A stretch of DNA of 64,000 bases from Sphingosinicella sp. BN140058 (GCF_004135585.1 NZ_CP035501.1:310001-374000), one strand, 5' to 3'. Positions 17,729 to 28,200 are shown, numbered from the stretch's first letter. Program-made: numbers and translations. Notes: generated by a model from the sequence alone, not told the origin.

Positions 17729-18352
17729 ATGACCGACCTGCCGATCCGCTTCGCAGAACTGGACGATGCCGACGATCCCCGCTTCGCTGCGATGTTCGCG
17801 CTGTACGAGGACAGCATTCCGAAGCGGGAGCGCAAGAGCCGGGACGCGGTGCGTGCGATGGCGACGTCCAAGGTTCACCGCATCGTCGTCGCCTGTCGGG
17901 GCGACGCCGTCATCGGCTTCTTCCTGCTCTATGTCGGCGATGCGATCGCCTTGCTCGAATATCTCGCGACCGCACCGGCCTTGCGGGGCCGGGGGTTGGG
18001 CGCCCGGCTCTACGAACAGGCGCGTCGCGCGGCCGGGCACCGCCCGCTGATCGTGGAAGTCGAGTCGGACCGCGAGGCTTGCGCGGACGCGCCGCTGCGG
18101 GCCCGGCGGATCGGTTTCTATCGGCGGCTGGGGAGCCGCCGGATCGAGGATCTCGACTTCATCCTGCCGCTGCCCGGTGCCGGCGAACCGCCGCTGCTCG
18201 ACCTGCTCGTCGACGGCGCGGGACCCGACGTCGACGGGCAGATCGAGACATGGCTGCGCGAAATCTATCGCGGCGTCTATGGCTGCGCGCCCGATGATCC
18301 GCGGCTGTTGCACATGATCCGCACGCGGACCCGGCCGACACGCCTCGGATAG
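17729..18352 (+). CDS. GNAT-family N-acetyltransferase
   Basis: 207 residues from the ATG at 17729, preceded by GGATGGAG; an ATG five codons earlier at 17714 has no clear ribosome site. The acetyl-CoA binding segment (LEYLATAPALRGRGLGARLY) carries the R-G-x-G-L-G signature of motif A. The C-terminal part (IGFYRRLGSRRIEDLDFILP) is the usual motif B. Substrate unknown. It stands alone between the M20 peptidase and the TonB receptor. Confidence 0.8.
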   Translation: MTDLPIRFAELDDADDPRFAAMFALYEDSIPKRERKSRDAVRAMATSKVHRIVVACRGDAVIGFFLLYVGDAIALLEYLATAPALRGRGLGARLYEQARRAAGHRPLIVEVESDREACADAPLRARRIGFYRRLGSRRIEDLDFILPLPGAGEPPLLDLLVDGAGPDVDGQIETWLREIYRGVYGCAPDDPRLLHMIRTRTRPTRLG

Positions 18353-18456
18353 CGTCTCGCCGACCTGAGCTGCGGCAAATCCGCAACACTTCGGCATAAA
18401 TCAGATAAATCTATTGTCGCCGGCGGAACCAAGGCGCATCCTCCGCGATGGTCCGA

Positions 18457-18478
18457 TCGACCCCGCCAGACGGGTCGA
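18457..18478. promoter_or_regulatory. inverted repeat in leader of TonB receptor gene
   Basis: TCGACCC (18457-18463) and GGGTCGA (18472-18478) form perfect 7-base arms eight bases apart, 33 bases ahead of the receptor ATG. It could be an operator, or a hairpin in the mRNA leader just before the ribosome site (GGGGAGG). No regulator is assigned. Confidence 0.35.
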
Positions 18479-18510
18479 CATAACAAGAACAGCCTGGGGA
18501 GGCTTGAAAG

Positions 18511-21366
18511 ATGCGCCTGAAGACATGCGCCCTTTGCTCGACGTCGCTCGTCATCCTGACTTTGTCCACAGCGCCCGCCTTCGCACAGGGGCAGGCGGCT
18601 CCGCCGGATCCCGCGGTGCAGGCGCAGGAGAGCCCTGCGGACGCGGACGCCGGCGCCGTCCAGACCGACGGCGCCGTCGAGACGGCGGGCCAGAGCGAGG
18701 AGCAAGGCATCGTCGTCACCGGCCTGCGCCGAAGCCTGCAATCCGCGCAGAACCTCAAGCGCAATTCCGAGCAGCAGATCGATGCGATCGTCGCCGAAGA
18801 CATCGGCAAGCTGCCGGACATCGCCGTATCGGATACGGCCGCGCGCATCCCGGGCATCCAGGTCGAGCGCGCGGGCGGCGAAGCCAGCCGCGTGCTCGTC
18901 CGCGGTCTCGACCGGACCTATTACACGACGACCTATAATGGCCGCGAGATCTTCACCGCCGAGACCCGGTCGGTGGCGCTCCAGGATTTCCCGTCGGGCG
19001 CGATCGCGGCGGTGGAGGCGTTCAAGACGTCGTCCGCCAATCTGGTCGAGCCGGGAATTGCCGGCCTGATCAACGTGCGATCGCGGCGCCCGTTCGATTT
19101 CAAGGGGCTGGAGGTGGCTGGGTCCGTCTGGGGCGTCTATCCCAACCAATCCCGTGACTTCAGCCCTAATGCCAATTTGCTGATTTCCAATCGGTGGGAC
19201 ACGGGCATGGGCGAGATCGGCGCGCTGCTCAACGTCTCATACACGCAGCTTCATTATCGCGATTCGATCCGGCGCCACGGTTTCTTCATCGCCGACCTCG
19301 CCGGCGGCCGCGCCCCCGACTGGCCGGAAATCCGCTACAACGAAGCGAATCGCTGGCGGCCCTCGGTCAATGGCGCGCTGCAATGGCGCCCGTCCCCCGG
19401 CCTAGAATTCTACGTCGAGGGCCTGTGGCAAGGATTCCGGGAGGAAGCCGAAGACCGGATGTGGGCGCAGCCGCTCTGGGGCGGCACCCACACCAATGTC
19501 GTCTTCCGGGACGGCAGCAACGCGGTCGAGAGCGGCACCGTCGTAAATCCCGGCGCGCCGGGAGAGACCTGGGGCTTCCAGGGCGGAACCTATCGCAAGA
19601 CCGACACTTATCAGTTCGCCATCGGCGGCAGCTACGACGCCGGCGCGCTCCGCATCAGCGGCGATCTCGCCCGCACGGACAGCACGTTCAATCTAGAGAC
19701 CGAGAGCGTCGATTACGAAATCAACACCAATGCCTATTCGGTCGATTACGTGATCGGCGCGCCGGGCGGCCCCGGACCCACCTTGCGCGTGAACGGCATC
19801 GATCCGTCGAACGCGGCGATCTACAATTATCGAGGCTTCTACGAGGACTATCTGACCGCCAAGGGCAAGGACTGGCAGGCGAGGCTCGATTTCGAATACG
19901 AGCCGGGTCTCGATTTCCTGCCCAAGGTCGAATGGGGCGTCCGCTATGTCGACCGGAATGCCTCGTCACGCCGTGGGGATCGTTACTGGAACTTCACCGC
20001 ACGTGCGTGCTGCGGCAATCATGCTCCGATCCCGCTCTCGGCGGTGCCGCTCGATTACCGGTTGTTCCAGTCGGGCTTCCGCGGCGACGACGACCGGCCA
20101 TTCCCGAAAACCTGGCTGGCGCCGACCTATGACAGCATCCGCAAGAACCTCGTCGAATTGCGCCAGTTCAACATCACCCAGGGCACGGCGTCACGGTCCA
20201 ACACGACGGACGATCCCGATCCGGATCCGACGCGCGGCTTCGACATCAACGAGAAATCCTATGCGGCCTATGCCCAGCTCGGCTTCCGCTTCGATGCCGG
20301 TTTCCCGATCGACGGCAATGTCGGTCTGCGCGCGGTCAAGACCAAGGAGCGGATCGAGGGAGTCGTCTCGGCGCCGGGTGTCGCGCCGACCCCGATCACG
20401 TTCGAAAACGACTATACCGACTGGCTGCCCAACATCAGCCTGCGGGCGCAGTTCACGCCCGAATTGCAGCTCCGCCTTGCCGCCACCCAGACCCGCACGC
20501 GGCCGACCTTCGAGCAGCTCAATCCGGCGCTGAACCTCGGCTCGCCGATCACCTGCTCCCCCGGAGCATCGGATTGCGTGCGACGCGGCACGGGCGGCAA
20601 CCCGTTCCTGAAGCCGCTCACCTCGAACAATTACGATGCGAGCCTGGAATATTATTTCGCCAATGCCGGGTTCGCCTCCGTGGCGGTGTTCCGGCGCGAC
20701 ATGCGGGGGTTCATCGCCAATACCACGTTCGAATATCCCGATCCCGATCCGGCGACCGGACAGCCGCTGCTGATCACCGGCCCGGTCAATACCCGCAAGG
20801 CGCGCATCGACGGCTTCGAAGCGCAGGTCAGCACCTTCTTCGACTTCGATTTCCTGCCGCAATGGGCCCACGGATTCGGCGCGCAGGCGAACGCCACCTA
20901 TGTCGACGCCAAGGCGGACTTCACCCTGTTCGAGAACGCGCCGAGCACCGCCACGCCGACCAATCAGGTGACTCGGCGCCTGCGCATTCCCGACGTGTCG
21001 AAGTGGACCTACAACCTCGTCGGCATGTACGAGGGTGGCGGCTTCTCGGCGCGGCTTTCCTACAATCTGCGCAGCCGCTACCCCGAAGGGGACCTCGGGC
21101 AGCGCGACAACAACAGCCCGAACCCGTACACGCTGCAAGGCAATGTGCGGCCGATCTCGAGGCTGGACTGGTCGAGCAGCTATGCCTTCAACGACAATCT
21201 GACCGTGTTCCTGGACTGGACCAATATCCTCAAGAATCCGTTCAAATCGGACATCGTCAGGATCAACTACCAGGCCGGCGCGGTCACCGGCGATCCGGAG
21301 GTCTTCCCGCTCGTCTACCGGTTCGAGGAATCGGTGGTGTCGGGTGGCGTCCGCTTCCGCTTCTGA
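18511..21366 (+). CDS. large TonB-dependent receptor of the carbohydrate-uptake type
   Basis: 951 residues. The signal peptide (MRLKTCALCSTSLVILTLST, then APAFA) is followed by an acidic Ala/Pro-rich linker and a TonB box (GIVVTGLRRSLQSAQ). The plug begins KRNSEQQIDAIVAEDIGKLP, the hallmark of the TIGR01782 Caulobacter/sphingomonad family used for oligosaccharide uptake. The barrel ends in GGVRFRF with the terminal Phe. GGGGAGG lies ahead of the ATG. The adjacent convergent GH43 gene and the following mutarotase suggest a sugar ligand. Compared with siderophore receptors it is long, as expected for this class. Confidence 0.9.
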   Translation: MRLKTCALCSTSLVILTLSTAPAFAQGQAAPPDPAVQAQESPADADAGAVQTDGAVETAGQSEEQGIVVTGLRRSLQSAQNLKRNSEQQIDAIVAEDIGKLPDIAVSDTAARIPGIQVERAGGEASRVLVRGLDRTYYTTTYNGREIFTAETRSVALQDFPSGAIAAVEAFKTSSANLVEPGIAGLINVRSRRPFDFKGLEVAGSVWGVYPNQSRDFSPNANLLISNRWDTGMGEIGALLNVSYTQLHYRDSIRRHGFFIADLAGGRAPDWPEIRYNEANRWRPSVNGALQWRPSPGLEFYVEGLWQGFREEAEDRMWAQPLWGGTHTNVVFRDGSNAVESGTVVNPGAPGETWGFQGGTYRKTDTYQFAIGGSYDAGALRISGDLARTDSTFNLETESVDYEINTNAYSVDYVIGAPGGPGPTLRVNGIDPSNAAIYNYRGFYEDYLTAKGKDWQARLDFEYEPGLDFLPKVEWGVRYVDRNASSRRGDRYWNFTARACCGNHAPIPLSAVPLDYRLFQSGFRGDDDRPFPKTWLAPTYDSIRKNLVELRQFNITQGTASRSNTTDDPDPDPTRGFDINEKSYAAYAQLGFRFDAGFPIDGNVGLRAVKTKERIEGVVSAPGVAPTPITFENDYTDWLPNISLRAQFTPELQLRLAATQTRTRPTFEQLNPALNLGSPITCSPGASDCVRRGTGGNPFLKPLTSNNYDASLEYYFANAGFASVAVFRRDMRGFIANTTFEYPDPDPATGQPLLITGPVNTRKARIDGFEAQVSTFFDFDFLPQWAHGFGAQANATYVDAKADFTLFENAPSTATPTNQVTRRLRIPDVSKWTYNLVGMYEGGGFSARLSYNLRSRYPEGDLGQRDNNSPNPYTLQGNVRPISRLDWSSSYAFNDNLTVFLDWTNILKNPFKSDIVRINYQAGAVTGDPEVFPLVYRFEESVVSGGVRFRF

Positions 21367-21392
21367 TCGGCTCCCGCAGATTCCGGGCGCAG

Positions 21393-21419
21393 CCTCAATC
21401 CGGTTCGACCGGTTTGAGG
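21393..21419. terminator. hairpin at the convergent 3' ends
   Basis: CCTCAATCCGGT (21393-21404) and ACCGGTTTGAGG (21408-21419) pair with one mismatch around a TCG loop, 27 bases after the receptor stop and overlapping the stop of the facing GH43 gene. There is no T-run on either side, so intrinsic termination is not assured; it may act as a bidirectional 3' end stabiliser. Confidence 0.4.
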
Positions 21420-22453
21420 CTGGCTCCGATCTGCGGCTTCGCACCGCTCCAGCCAAGCGGTGCGACATAGATCTGGCGCTTGTCGTCGAGCTTTCGGCAG
21501 CCCGGCGTCGCCGCCCAGGCATGGAACGCGATGAATCGCCGCCCCGCCGCCTCGAACACCGCCTGGTGACCGGGACCGCTGAGACAGCCGACCTCGCGGC
21601 TGTTGAAGCTGTACAGCAACGGATTGTCGCCGGCGTCGCTGCACGGGCCGAGCGCACCCTCGCAGGTCGCGTAGCCGATCGCGTAGGAGGACAGGCGCTG
21701 CCGTTCGTGCCAGCCGAAGTCGCTGGCCGAGAACAACATCGTGTAGCCCGAAGGACCGCGCACCATGGTCGGTGCTTCGACCACCCGCCCCTCCCAGGGC
21801 GCATCGTTGCTGAGCAGGGCCACCGGTTCCCCTTCGAGGTGCAGGCCGTCCGCGCTGAGATGCTGGCCCCAGATCTGCGCCGGCTTGTTCGCGGCGGGAT
21901 TGTTGCCGTCATTCTTGAAGTAGAGGATAAGGCTGCCGTCGGCGTCGCGGAACGGGCTGGCGTCGATCGTGCCGCCGAGCGCGAACTGGCACACCAGGGG
22001 ATCCGGCGCCGAAGAGACGAAAGGACCGAGCGGATCGGCGGCGCTTGCCGCGCCGACGCATTGCAGGCCGCTCTTGCGATGCCGTGCGGTGAAATAGAGG
22101 ACGTAAGCGCCATTCGTCTCGAGCACTTCGGGCGCCCAGGTCGCGCCTTCCTTCGCCCAGCCGGGAAGCACCGGCATCGCGTCGCGCGGCTTGGCGGGCC
22201 TCGCCGGATCGGGGGCAAGTGCCCAGGTCCGAAGATCGGTGGAAAGCGCTACCTGGACGTTGATCCCGGCTTCGCCGTCATTGGTCGCATAGGCGATGAA
22301 CCGGCTCGGCTGCACGAGCACGAACGGATCGGCGAAATCGCGCGCGAACACCGGTGCGAACAGCGGCTCCCGGGCGGCCGCTGGCGCAGACGCGGCGCAG
22401 AGACCGATCGCAGCCGCCCCGCCGAGCAGACGCAGCGGAAAATGGCGCTTCAT
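21395..22453 (-). CDS. exported GH43-family glycosidase
   Basis: 352 residues. ATG 22453 is preceded by GGGAGAA and starts a signal peptide (MKRHFPLRLLGGAAAIGLCA, then ASAPAAA); the frame continues upstream only across the divergent promoter region. GH43 motifs are visible: base Asp in ARDFADPFVLVQPSRFIAYA, middle Asp in GTIDASPFRDADGSLILYFK, and acid Glu in GRVVEAPTMVRGPSGYTMLF. The middle of the sequence (TWAPEVLETNGAYVLYFTAR) is typical of bacterial arabinofuranosidase/arabinanase-like members. Several cysteines suggest disulfides in the periplasm. Divergent from the mutarotase. Confidence 0.85.
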   Translation of the reverse strand: MKRHFPLRLLGGAAAIGLCAASAPAAAREPLFAPVFARDFADPFVLVQPSRFIAYATNDGEAGINVQVALSTDLRTWALAPDPARPAKPRDAMPVLPGWAKEGATWAPEVLETNGAYVLYFTARHRKSGLQCVGAASAADPLGPFVSSAPDPLVCQFALGGTIDASPFRDADGSLILYFKNDGNNPAANKPAQIWGQHLSADGLHLEGEPVALLSNDAPWEGRVVEAPTMVRGPSGYTMLFSASDFGWHERQRLSSYAIGYATCEGALGPCSDAGDNPLLYSFNSREVGCLSGPGHQAVFEAAGRRFIAFHAWAATPGCRKLDDKRQIYVAPLGWSGAKPQIGASLKPVEPD

Positions 22454-22580
22454 GAAATTCTCCCGCCAAGTGCCGGAACCGGAGCCCCGGAGCAGCGCTT
22501 CTGGTTGTTGAGCCGCGCAATATATCATACGTATTCGCGCAACGAAAAGCCGGACGACCGGCACGGGGAGAGGAAGATCG
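22454..22580. promoter_or_regulatory. divergent promoter region, GH43 / mutarotase
   Basis: 127 bases between two start codons facing away from each other. An AT-rich core (AATATATCATACGTATTC, 22519-22536) stands out against the GC-rich surroundings and includes the palindrome ATACGTAT (22527-22534). This is where promoters and an operator for both enzyme genes would be expected; I cannot assign -35/-10 boxes with confidence. Confidence 0.4.
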
Positions 22581-23720
22581 ATGAAAAAGACGCTGATGGC
22601 GATGGGCCTGCTTGGAACCGCTGCGGCGGTCACGACGCCGGCCGAAGCGGCGAGCGTGTCGCGTGCGCCGTTCGGGCAGATGCCGGACGGGGCGGCGGTT
22701 GAGGCGATCACCCTCACCAACGCGTCCGGCATGCAGGCGCGGATCATCAGCTACGGCGCTGCCCTCCAGTCGCTGCTGGTGCCCGATCGCCACGAGGAAC
22801 TGGCCGACGTCACTTTGGGCTATCCGACGATGGCCGGCTATCTTGCCAAGGGCGAGTTCTTCGGTGCCACCGTCGGCCGGGTCGCCAACCGCATTGCCGG
22901 CGGCAAGTTCACGCTCGACGGCAAGGTGTACCAGACTCCGCTCAACGACGGGCCCAACGCGCTCCACGGCGGCAGCAAGGGCTTCGACAAGGTCAATTGG
23001 AAGGTGGTCGAGGTCAAGGACGGCCCCACCGCAAGCGTCACCCTGCGCTACGTCAGCCCGCATCTCGATCAGGGCTATCCTGGCCAGCTCACCGTCACCG
23101 CCACCTACACGCTGGACGAACAGAACGTGCTCGGCGTCGACTATCGCGCGACGACCGATCGCCCGACCGTCATCAACCTCTCCAACCACGCTTACTGGAA
23201 CCTCGCCGGCGAAGGCTCGCCGGAAGGGGCGATGGGCCACATCCTCACCATCCCCGCCGAACATTTCACCCCGGTCAACGCCACCCTGATCCCGACCGGT
23301 GAATTCCGCCCCGTCGCCGGCACCATCTTCGACTTCCGCCGCCCGACCCGGATCGGCAAGCGTGTCCGCACCAGCGAGGAGCAGATCCTGTTCGGCAAGG
23401 GCTATGACCACAATTGGGTGGTCGCCCGCGACCTTTCCCGCGAGCCGCGCCTGCTCGCGCGGGTCGAGGAGCCGAAATCAGGCCGGGTCATGCACGTCTT
23501 CTCCAACCAGCCCGGCATCCAATTCTATTCGGGCAATTTCCTCGACGGCACCATCGTCGGCAAATCCGGCCGCCTCTACCGCCAGGGCGATGCGATCGTG
23601 CTCGAACCGCAGATGTTCCCCGACACGCCCAACCAGCCCGCCTTCGGATCGGTGCGCCTCAACCCCGGCCAGACCTACCGGAACACCATCCAGTTCCGCT
23701 TCTCCACCGTCGGCCGATGA
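22581..23720 (+). CDS. galM: exported aldose 1-epimerase (galactose mutarotase)
   Basis: 379 residues with a signal peptide (MKKTLMAMGLLGTAAAVTTP, then AEA). It interconverts alpha and beta anomers of galactose, glucose or related aldoses, here apparently in the periplasm. Family residues seen are the histidine in NALHGGSKGFDKVNW, the catalytic histidine in NLSNHAYWNLAGEG and the catalytic Glu in VLEPQMFPDTPNQPAF. GGGGAGAGGAAG precedes the ATG. The GH5-like gene begins 31 bases after its stop, so the two form an operon. It would prepare sugars released by the neighbouring glycosidases for uptake. Confidence 0.9.
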   Translation: MKKTLMAMGLLGTAAAVTTPAEAASVSRAPFGQMPDGAAVEAITLTNASGMQARIISYGAALQSLLVPDRHEELADVTLGYPTMAGYLAKGEFFGATVGRVANRIAGGKFTLDGKVYQTPLNDGPNALHGGSKGFDKVNWKVVEVKDGPTASVTLRYVSPHLDQGYPGQLTVTATYTLDEQNVLGVDYRATTDRPTVINLSNHAYWNLAGEGSPEGAMGHILTIPAEHFTPVNATLIPTGEFRPVAGTIFDFRRPTRIGKRVRTSEEQILFGKGYDHNWVVARDLSREPRLLARVEEPKSGRVMHVFSNQPGIQFYSGNFLDGTIVGKSGRLYRQGDAIVLEPQMFPDTPNQPAFGSVRLNPGQTYRNTIQFRFSTVGR

Positions 23721-23751
23721 GCCCCTGCTCTCAGTTGCAAGGAACAGCACG

Positions 23752-24957
23752 ATGACGCTCCGCCTTCTTCTTGCGGCCAGCCTGCTCGCCGCGCCCATGC
23801 CGATCCTGGCGCAGACAGCTGCACCGGCCGCAATCGCGCCGAGTGCGCTCTATCTCACCGCCGCCGATGCGGTGCGCGGCAATCCGGCGCGCTGGAGCCG
23901 GGAGAAAGCGCGGCGCTGGTATGCCGACCAGCCGTGGATCACGGGGGCCAATTACGCCAATGCGAGTTCGATCAACCAGCTCGACATGTGGCAGGCGGCG
24001 ACCTGGAACCCGACGGAGATCGACAGGGAGCTCGGCTGGGCGAAGCAGTTCGGCATGAACACCATGCGCGTCTACCTGCACGATCTCGCCTATGAACAGG
24101 ATCCGGAGGGCTTCAAACGCCGGCTCGGCGAATTCCTTGCGATCGCCGCCCGTCACGGCATCAGGCCGATGCTCGTCCTGTTCGACAGCTGCTGGGATCC
24201 GGATCCGGTGATCGGCCCGCAGCACCGGCCGATCCCCGGAGTCCACAATAGCGGATGGGTGCAAAGCCCCGGCCGACGCGACCTGATCGATCCCGCGCAG
24301 GATGCCGGGTTCCGGCGCTATGTCGAGGATGTCGTCGGCACCTTCGGCAAGGACGACCGCGTGCTCGCCTGGGATCTTTGGAACGAACCCGACAATCCCG
24401 GCGGCGGCATGTACAATGACGATCAGCTCGCCGAGGAGCGCGGGCGCATCGAACAGTTGCTGCCGCAGATCTTCGCCTGGGCGCGCGCCCAGAAGCCGCG
24501 GCAGCCGCTGACCAGCGGGGTATGGATCGGCCCGGACTGGTCGCCCGGCGCGCCGCAGCTCACCCCGATCCAGCGCATCCAGCTCGCCGAATCCGATGTC
24601 GTCACCTTCCACAATTACGAATGGCCGGAGAGCTTCGAAGCCAGGATCGCGCAGCTTCGCCCTTATGGCCGTCCGCTGATCTGCACCGAATGGATGGCGC
24701 GCAGCGCCGGTTCGACCGTCGACACGATCCTGCCGATCGCCCGGCGCGAGAATATCGGGATGATCAACTGGGGCTTCGTCCAAGGCGAGATCCAGACGCA
24801 TCTGCCCTGGGACAGCTGGGAACGCCCCTATACGCTGCAGGAGCCGGTCGCCTGGTTCCACGATCTCCTGAGGCCGGACGGCACGCCCTACCGCCCGCGT
24901 GAGGCCGAGATCTTCCGCGAACAGCGCAAGGCGCGGCCGCGGACGGGCGCCCGCTGA
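23752..24957 (+). CDS. exported GH5-like glycoside hydrolase
   Basis: 401 residues. ATG 23752 follows AAGGAAC and starts a signal peptide (MTLRLLLAASLLAAPMPILA). The fold is a TIM barrel of clan GH-A: the acid/base Glu lies in VLAWDLWNEPDNPGGGM, and the nucleophile Glu in RPLICTEWMARSAGSTVD. An aromatic-rich start (WYADQPWITGANYANASSI) is typical of the group often labelled cellulase-family or 1,4-beta-xylanase. The natural linkage cannot be read from sequence alone; galactan, mannan or xylan are all possible. Confidence 0.85.
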   Translation: MTLRLLLAASLLAAPMPILAQTAAPAAIAPSALYLTAADAVRGNPARWSREKARRWYADQPWITGANYANASSINQLDMWQAATWNPTEIDRELGWAKQFGMNTMRVYLHDLAYEQDPEGFKRRLGEFLAIAARHGIRPMLVLFDSCWDPDPVIGPQHRPIPGVHNSGWVQSPGRRDLIDPAQDAGFRRYVEDVVGTFGKDDRVLAWDLWNEPDNPGGGMYNDDQLAEERGRIEQLLPQIFAWARAQKPRQPLTSGVWIGPDWSPGAPQLTPIQRIQLAESDVVTFHNYEWPESFEARIAQLRPYGRPLICTEWMARSAGSTVDTILPIARRENIGMINWGFVQGEIQTHLPWDSWERPYTLQEPVAWFHDLLRPDGTPYRPREAEIFREQRKARPRTGAR

Positions 24958-25027
24958 CAGACTCACCGGGAAGAAGCGGCCTCAGTATCACGGCCCGACT
25001 GGTCGGCGGCGTCTTCTATTTGCTCAG

Positions 25028-25063
25028 ATCGTTGACCGCACGGGCAGGCAGCGCGTCAACGAT
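25028..25063. promoter_or_regulatory. inverted repeat ATCGTTGAC...GTCAACGAT
   Basis: Perfect 9-base arms (25028-25036 and 25055-25063) separated by 18 bases. It lies 70 bases after the GH5-like stop and about 150 bases ahead of the receptor start. It may be a hairpin ending the mutarotase/GH5 transcript or a two-site operator for the receptor. Confidence 0.4.
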
Positions 25064-25109
25064 GTACGCATGCTTTACCCCCTCCCCGAACCTCTTCATC
25101 GCCACCGCT

Positions 25110-25121
25110 GTAACCGGTTTC
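25110..25121. promoter_or_regulatory. LacI-type operator candidate
   Basis: GTAACCGGTTTC contains the perfect palindrome AACCGGTT (25112-25119) with a central CG, the usual centre of LacI-family operators that control sugar genes. It lies just ahead of the putative promoter of the receptor at 25210. No LacI-family gene is present in the window. Confidence 0.35.
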
Positions 25122-25141
25122 TGAGCCGCCAATTGGCACCG

Positions 25142-25170
25142 TTGACACACCCCTTATGTCGGACATATCG
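25142..25170 (+). promoter_or_regulatory. putative receptor promoter with embedded dyad
   Basis: TTGACA at 25142-25147 is a perfect -35 box; ATATCG/TATCGA at 25165-25171 is a weak -10 at 17-18 base spacing. The spacer contains the 13-base perfect dyad TATGTCGGACATA (25155-25167), placed where a repressor would block RNA polymerase. The shape resembles operators of GntR/FadR-type regulators, one of which is encoded at 36950-37660. Confidence 0.45.
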
Positions 25171-25209
25171 AATTAAATAAGATAATTATGTTTCGCATGG
25201 GAGAGGAAC

Positions 25210-28200
25210 GTGGACAATCGAAAGCTTCTGCTAGGGGGTACCTCGTTCGTCGCCCTGGCCGCGTTGAGCCTCGGTGCGCCGGCCGCTGCGCAGCAGGGTC
25301 CGGCGCCGGTCGGACCTGCGGGCATCCCCGCCAACACCTCTGAGGCCGCTGGGGGAGACCCGCTCTCGGCCGGTGACGCCGCTTCCCAGAACGACGCCGG
25401 ACAGACTGCGACCGACGGGTCCGGCGACGAGATCGTCGTCACCGCGCGCCGGCAGGCGCTGCAGAACGCTACCGAGCGCAAGCGCAATTCGGACACCATC
25501 ATCGACTCGGTCGTGGCCGACGACGCCGGCAAGCTTCCGGACAATTCGATCACCGAAGTCCTCCAGCGCGTGCCCGGCGTTTCGATCGTTCGCTTCGCCT
25601 CGCTTGGCGATCCCGACCGCTTCTCGGTCGAAGGCTCCGGAATCCAGGTGCGCGGCCTCTCCAACGTGCTCGCCACCCTGAACGGCCGCGAGATCTTCGG
25701 CGCCAATGGCGGCGGTGGCATCAGCTGGGGCGAAGTCACGCCGGAGCTGATGGCGGCGGTCGACGTCTACAAGGCGAGCACCGCGGACCGGATCGAGGGC
25801 GGCATCGGCGGCGCCGTCGATCTGCGCACCAAGATGCCGTTCGATTTCAAGGAGTTCACCGTCTCCGGGACTGCCCAGGCCGGCTATGGCGACGCGTCCG
25901 AAAAGGCTTCGTTCGGCGGCTCGCTGCTCATCTCCAACACCTTCGACACGGGCATCGGCCGGATCGGCGTGCTGCTCGACGTCGCCTTCAACAAATTGCG
26001 TTCGAAGAGCTCCTTCATCCGCGCTGAGCCTTATTATCCACGCTATATCGGCGGCCAGCTTCGCTACATTCCCGGCGGCTTCGACTACGGCCAGGAGAAT
26101 TTCGAGCGTCGCCGCAAGGGCTTCTACGGCGCCGTGCAGTGGGAGCCGGCCGACAATCTGCGCTTCTTTCACACCACCTTCATCAGCAATTATCGAAGCG
26201 ATCGCACGGAGACCGGCGTGTTCGCGGTGCCGAGCAACACCGATGCGAGCCTGATCCCCACGCCGTCGAGCGATGCACGCTACGATTCGAACGGAGTCCT
26301 GATCAGTGCGTCCAACCTGATCCCCTCGTCCCAGGCGAACTACACGCTGGGATCGATCACCGGATCGGCGACCGCGTCCAATCAGGAGAACGAGACCCGC
26401 GATTTCAGCCAGGGTTTCACCTGGGATCTGACCCGGAATCTGCGCCTCAACGGCGCGCTGCAATTCGTCGAATCCTATTCGAACTCCAATGCGTTCGGAT
26501 CCTCGGTCGGATCGACGATGTCGTCCTTCGCGTTCGACGCTTCGGGCGGCCTTCCCGAATTCAGCGCGACTCCGGCGACGTCGTTCGACGATCGCGCCGG
26601 CTACATTTGGCAGAGCTTCTCGTTCAATCCGGACCGCAACCGAGCCAAGGAAACCGCCGCCAACCTCGACCTCGCCTGGGCGGTGGGAGACGAGAGCAAC
26701 TTCCTGCGCCGGATCGAGGTGGGCGCCCGCTATGCCAACCGGCGCGAGCGCGACAACCAGATCGGCACCTATTGGGCGCCGCTCGGCCGCGACTGGAACG
26801 GTTCGCCGCAGCGGACGCTCGCCGACGGCACCGCATCGGACGCCGAGTTCGAAGGCTTCTCCAACTTCTTCAAGGGCGACGTGTCGGTCCCGACCGGCTT
26901 CTTCATCCCCAGCCAAACGATGCTGCAAAGCTTCGACCCGATCTACATCCAGACGGCGTACGGCTACGATACCGGCGCCAATCCGACCGGGCCCAATCCG
27001 ATCGGAAAGCAGGACCGCGCCGGCCTGATCAATACGCGGCTGCGCAACAAGGCGGCCTACATCCAGGCGCGCTTCGGCGGTGAAGGCCCGATCCGATACG
27101 ACGGCAATATCGGCCTCCGCGTCGTCGACATCGATCTTGACGGCTCCGGCCGCGAAGTGACCAGCTATCCGAGCTTCTACTTCAGCCAGGCCGAAGCCAA
27201 TGCCGATCTGGCCGACGGCGTCGCCAACAATGCGGTGGCGGCGGTGAGCACCGACACGACCCGGTCGGCGAGCAACTCGTTCACCCGCTTCCTGCCGTCG
27301 TTCAACCTCAGCCTGCGGCCGAGCGACAATGTGGTGGTGCGGATCGGCGTCACTCGGACGATGTCGCTGCCGGATTTCTACTCGCTGCGTGCGACCCAGA
27401 CGATCGGCATCAACACCGCCGACAATGCGAATAACGGCGCCACCAGCTACGCCCCGATCTTCAACGGCTTCACCGCGACCCGGGGCAATCCGGAGCTGAA
27501 GCCGACCATGTCGCTGAACCTCGATCTCAGCGCGGAATATTATCAGGGCAACAGCTTCAACGCGCACGTCGCCTTGTTCCGCAAGATCCTCAAGGATCAG
27601 ATCCTGTTCGGCACCACGTTGCGGCCTTATTCACAGACCTTCACACGTCCCGACGGCACCACCTTCACCGCCGACAGCGTCGTCAGCGCCGAGGAGGTGT
27701 ACAATGCCGACAAGAAGTCGTTCGTCACCGGCGTCGAGATCGGCGGGCGCAAGTTCTTCGATATGCTGCCGGAGCCGTTCAACGGCCTCGGCATCGAGGC
27801 GAATTACACCTATATCGACAGCAAGTCGCCGTCGGCACTGGCCCGCGACATCAACGGCCAGGAGATGACCGGAATTCCGATCGTCGGCCTTTCGAAGCAC
27901 AATGTGAACGCGCAACTGCTGTACGAGCGCGAGCCGCTGTCGATCCGCGTCGCGTATTCGTGGCGCAGCAAATATCTGCAGACCACCAACGGCAACGGCA
28001 CGACGTCGACCTATACCGCCTTCGATGCGAACGGCGTCGGCACGTCGGTGCGCGCGTCCCTCCCCGTCTACGCAGACGCTTATGGGCAGCTCGACGCGGG
28101 CATAACCTTCTCGATCACGCCCAAGCTGCGCGTGTTCGTGCAAGGCACGAACCTCACTAACGCCGTGACGAAGACGCTGATGGCGGGCTATCCCGGCAAC

